Shown: piece after piece, positions 63,446 to 64,000 of the stretch
How positions within the stretch are numbered: the first letter of the stretch is position 1
Layout of the letters: the number at the start of each line of letters is the position of its first letter
Assembly (NCBI RefSeq): GCF_000758545.1
Contig: NZ_CP009279.1
Coordinates: 372,001-436,000, forward strand
Reading direction: 5' to 3'
DNA from: Paenibacillus sp. FSL H7-0737
GTDB taxonomy: Bacteria > Bacillota > Bacilli > Paenibacillales > Paenibacillaceae
Length of the DNA stretch: 64,000 nucleotides
Position numbers and translations under genes: made by a program
The notes under the pieces: model-generated
Database searches by the model: none
The model's input: only the letters and a program-made list of their open reading frames with translations
Told to the model about the DNA's origin: nothing

Positions 63446-63548
63446 ATGGATGTCTTTCCGTATCGTTCGAAGTAACTAGTTATCGGGCTGGGTCAAACGC
63501 GTACCAGCTATCAAGGGGGGAGTCTACCCTTTTGATTACATTAACTAG
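63446..63548 (+). other. Leader with short peptide and three-way-junction RNA
   Basis: An ATG behind GGGGTGAA opens MDVFPYRSK (63446-63475); an overlapping frame from 63450 reads MSFRIVRSN. Next, CTAGTTA (63476-63482) pairs with TAACTAG (63542-63548), enclosing GCTGG/CCAGC (63487-63491/63504-63508) and ATCAAGGG/CCCTTTTGAT (63510-63517/63527-63536). This geometry is typical of ribosome-mediated attenuation leaders. Confidence 0.5.
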
Positions 63549-63585
63549 AGCTTTGAACGGTGCCATAGGCAGCTTTTTGTATAGA

Positions 63586-63672
63586 GCCAGGCACTTAACC
63601 TATTTAACTTTGAGAACCGTTTAATTGTGGATGGTTTTTTACAGTTGGATGGTGGGGTTGCCTGGCTTTTTT
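63586..63672 (+). terminator. Putative attenuator terminator before the ABC exporter
   Basis: GCCAGGCA (63586-63593) and TGCCTGGC (63659-63666) pair over a long loop and are followed by TTTTTT. It ends 31 bp before the ABC gene start, so read-through would be needed to express the exporter. Confidence 0.7.
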
Positions 63673-63703
63673 GCATTCAATTAAAAGATAGGGGATTAAC
63701 GAT

Positions 63704-64000
63704 ATGTTGAAAAAGAGTCTAGCTCACCTGAAATGGTGGATATGCGGTTATATTTTATTGGGTTTTACTATTCAACTGCTGAGTAGTTTAGGCATTGTAG
63801 TGTTTCAAAAAATATTAGACAAGGTCACGGTGATCAACAGCTTTGGTGAGCTATTTAATTTAATCTTGGTGTACGGCCTTTTGCTGGCTGGGGTGGTGAT
63901 CCTAAATTATGTGGATGAATACCCTAGTGTGTATTTATCGAACAGTATAACGGAGAGGTTAAAGATACTTGCACTATCTAAAATATCCAAAATCGACTAT
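63704..64000 (+). CDS. ABC exporter, N-terminal membrane part (truncated by window end)
   Basis: The first 99 residues of a protein that runs off the right edge. Two hydrophobic segments (about 10-32 and 52-70) with the ABC_membrane-type pattern ITERLKILALSKISKIDY at the end suggest a half-transporter exporter with an ATPase domain to follow outside the window. The ATG follows AGGGG. The preceding attenuator-like leader suggests inducible expression; cargo unknown. Confidence 0.7.
   Translation, partial: MLKKSLAHLKWWICGYILLGFTIQLLSSLGIVVFQKILDKVTVINSFGELFNLILVYGLLLAGVVILNYVDEYPSVYLSNSITERLKILALSKISKIDY

Overview
The window reads as chromosome of a Gram-positive, spore-forming Firmicute, most likely Paenibacillus or a close relative. 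Clear SinI, SinR, SipW and TasA homologues, a tellurium-resistance-type ter/telA island, CsoR-CopZ-CopA, odhAB, many TTG/GTG starts behind strong Shine-Dalgarno sites, and dispersed palindromic intergenic repeats all fit that. No rRNA, tRNA, transposase, phage gene or CRISPR array was seen. The assignment is by pattern recognition only; nothing was searched.

Layout. 0.1-2.8 kb: a YfcE-type phosphodiesterase and the two-step agmatine to putrescine pathway (aguA-aguB). 3.1-15.5 kb: a co-directional stress island: TerB, three TerD paralogues, a TerA-like two-domain protein, TerC, then a tightly overlapping five-gene module (HpcH/citrate-lyase-like protein, PRTase/TRSP, PRTase/PELOTA, HAD phosphatase, ATP-grasp ligase) and an XpaC-TelA pair. 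15.7-32 kb: a FocA/NirC channel, several sensory proteins (AcoR-GAF histidine kinase, GGDEF-EAL receptor, second GGDEF enzyme, chemoreceptor, LytS/LytTR pair with an OFA-type transporter), a TPM-domain membrane protein and a Fur-box-preceded small ORF. 32-35.3 kb: TetR regulator with a terpene-cyclase-like membrane protein, and an ECF sigma/anti-sigma-like pair. 35.7-39.9 kb: odhA-odhB.

40-44 kb is the most interesting part. A cyclic-di-GMP-I (GEMM) riboswitch sits directly in front of a 51-codon sinI-like gene missed by length-limited gene calling. Convergent to it is a sinR orthologue, and beyond that an operon tapA-like, sipW, tasA whose upstream region carries GTTCTYT-type SinR boxes. The simplest model is that c-di-GMP controls SinI, SinI titrates SinR, and SinR controls the TasA fibre matrix; two GGDEF proteins with intact active-site motifs lie 15-19 kb away on the same window.

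44-64 kb: aldo/keto reductase, PadR-MFS exporter pair, copper operon csoR-copZ-copA with two CsoR boxes, flavin reductase, an ABC-2 transporter with its DesK/DesR-like two-component pair, a divergent IF-3 paralogue, LysR with a tautomerase/carboxymuconolactone decarboxylase pair, a sigma-factor/DUF1835 fusion, AraC with a GH127 glycosidase, and at the right edge an ABC exporter preceded by a structured leader with a short peptide and terminator (possible attenuation).

A family of about 100-bp intergenic repeats recurs at 5.7, 24.7, 40.7 and 47.5 kb.
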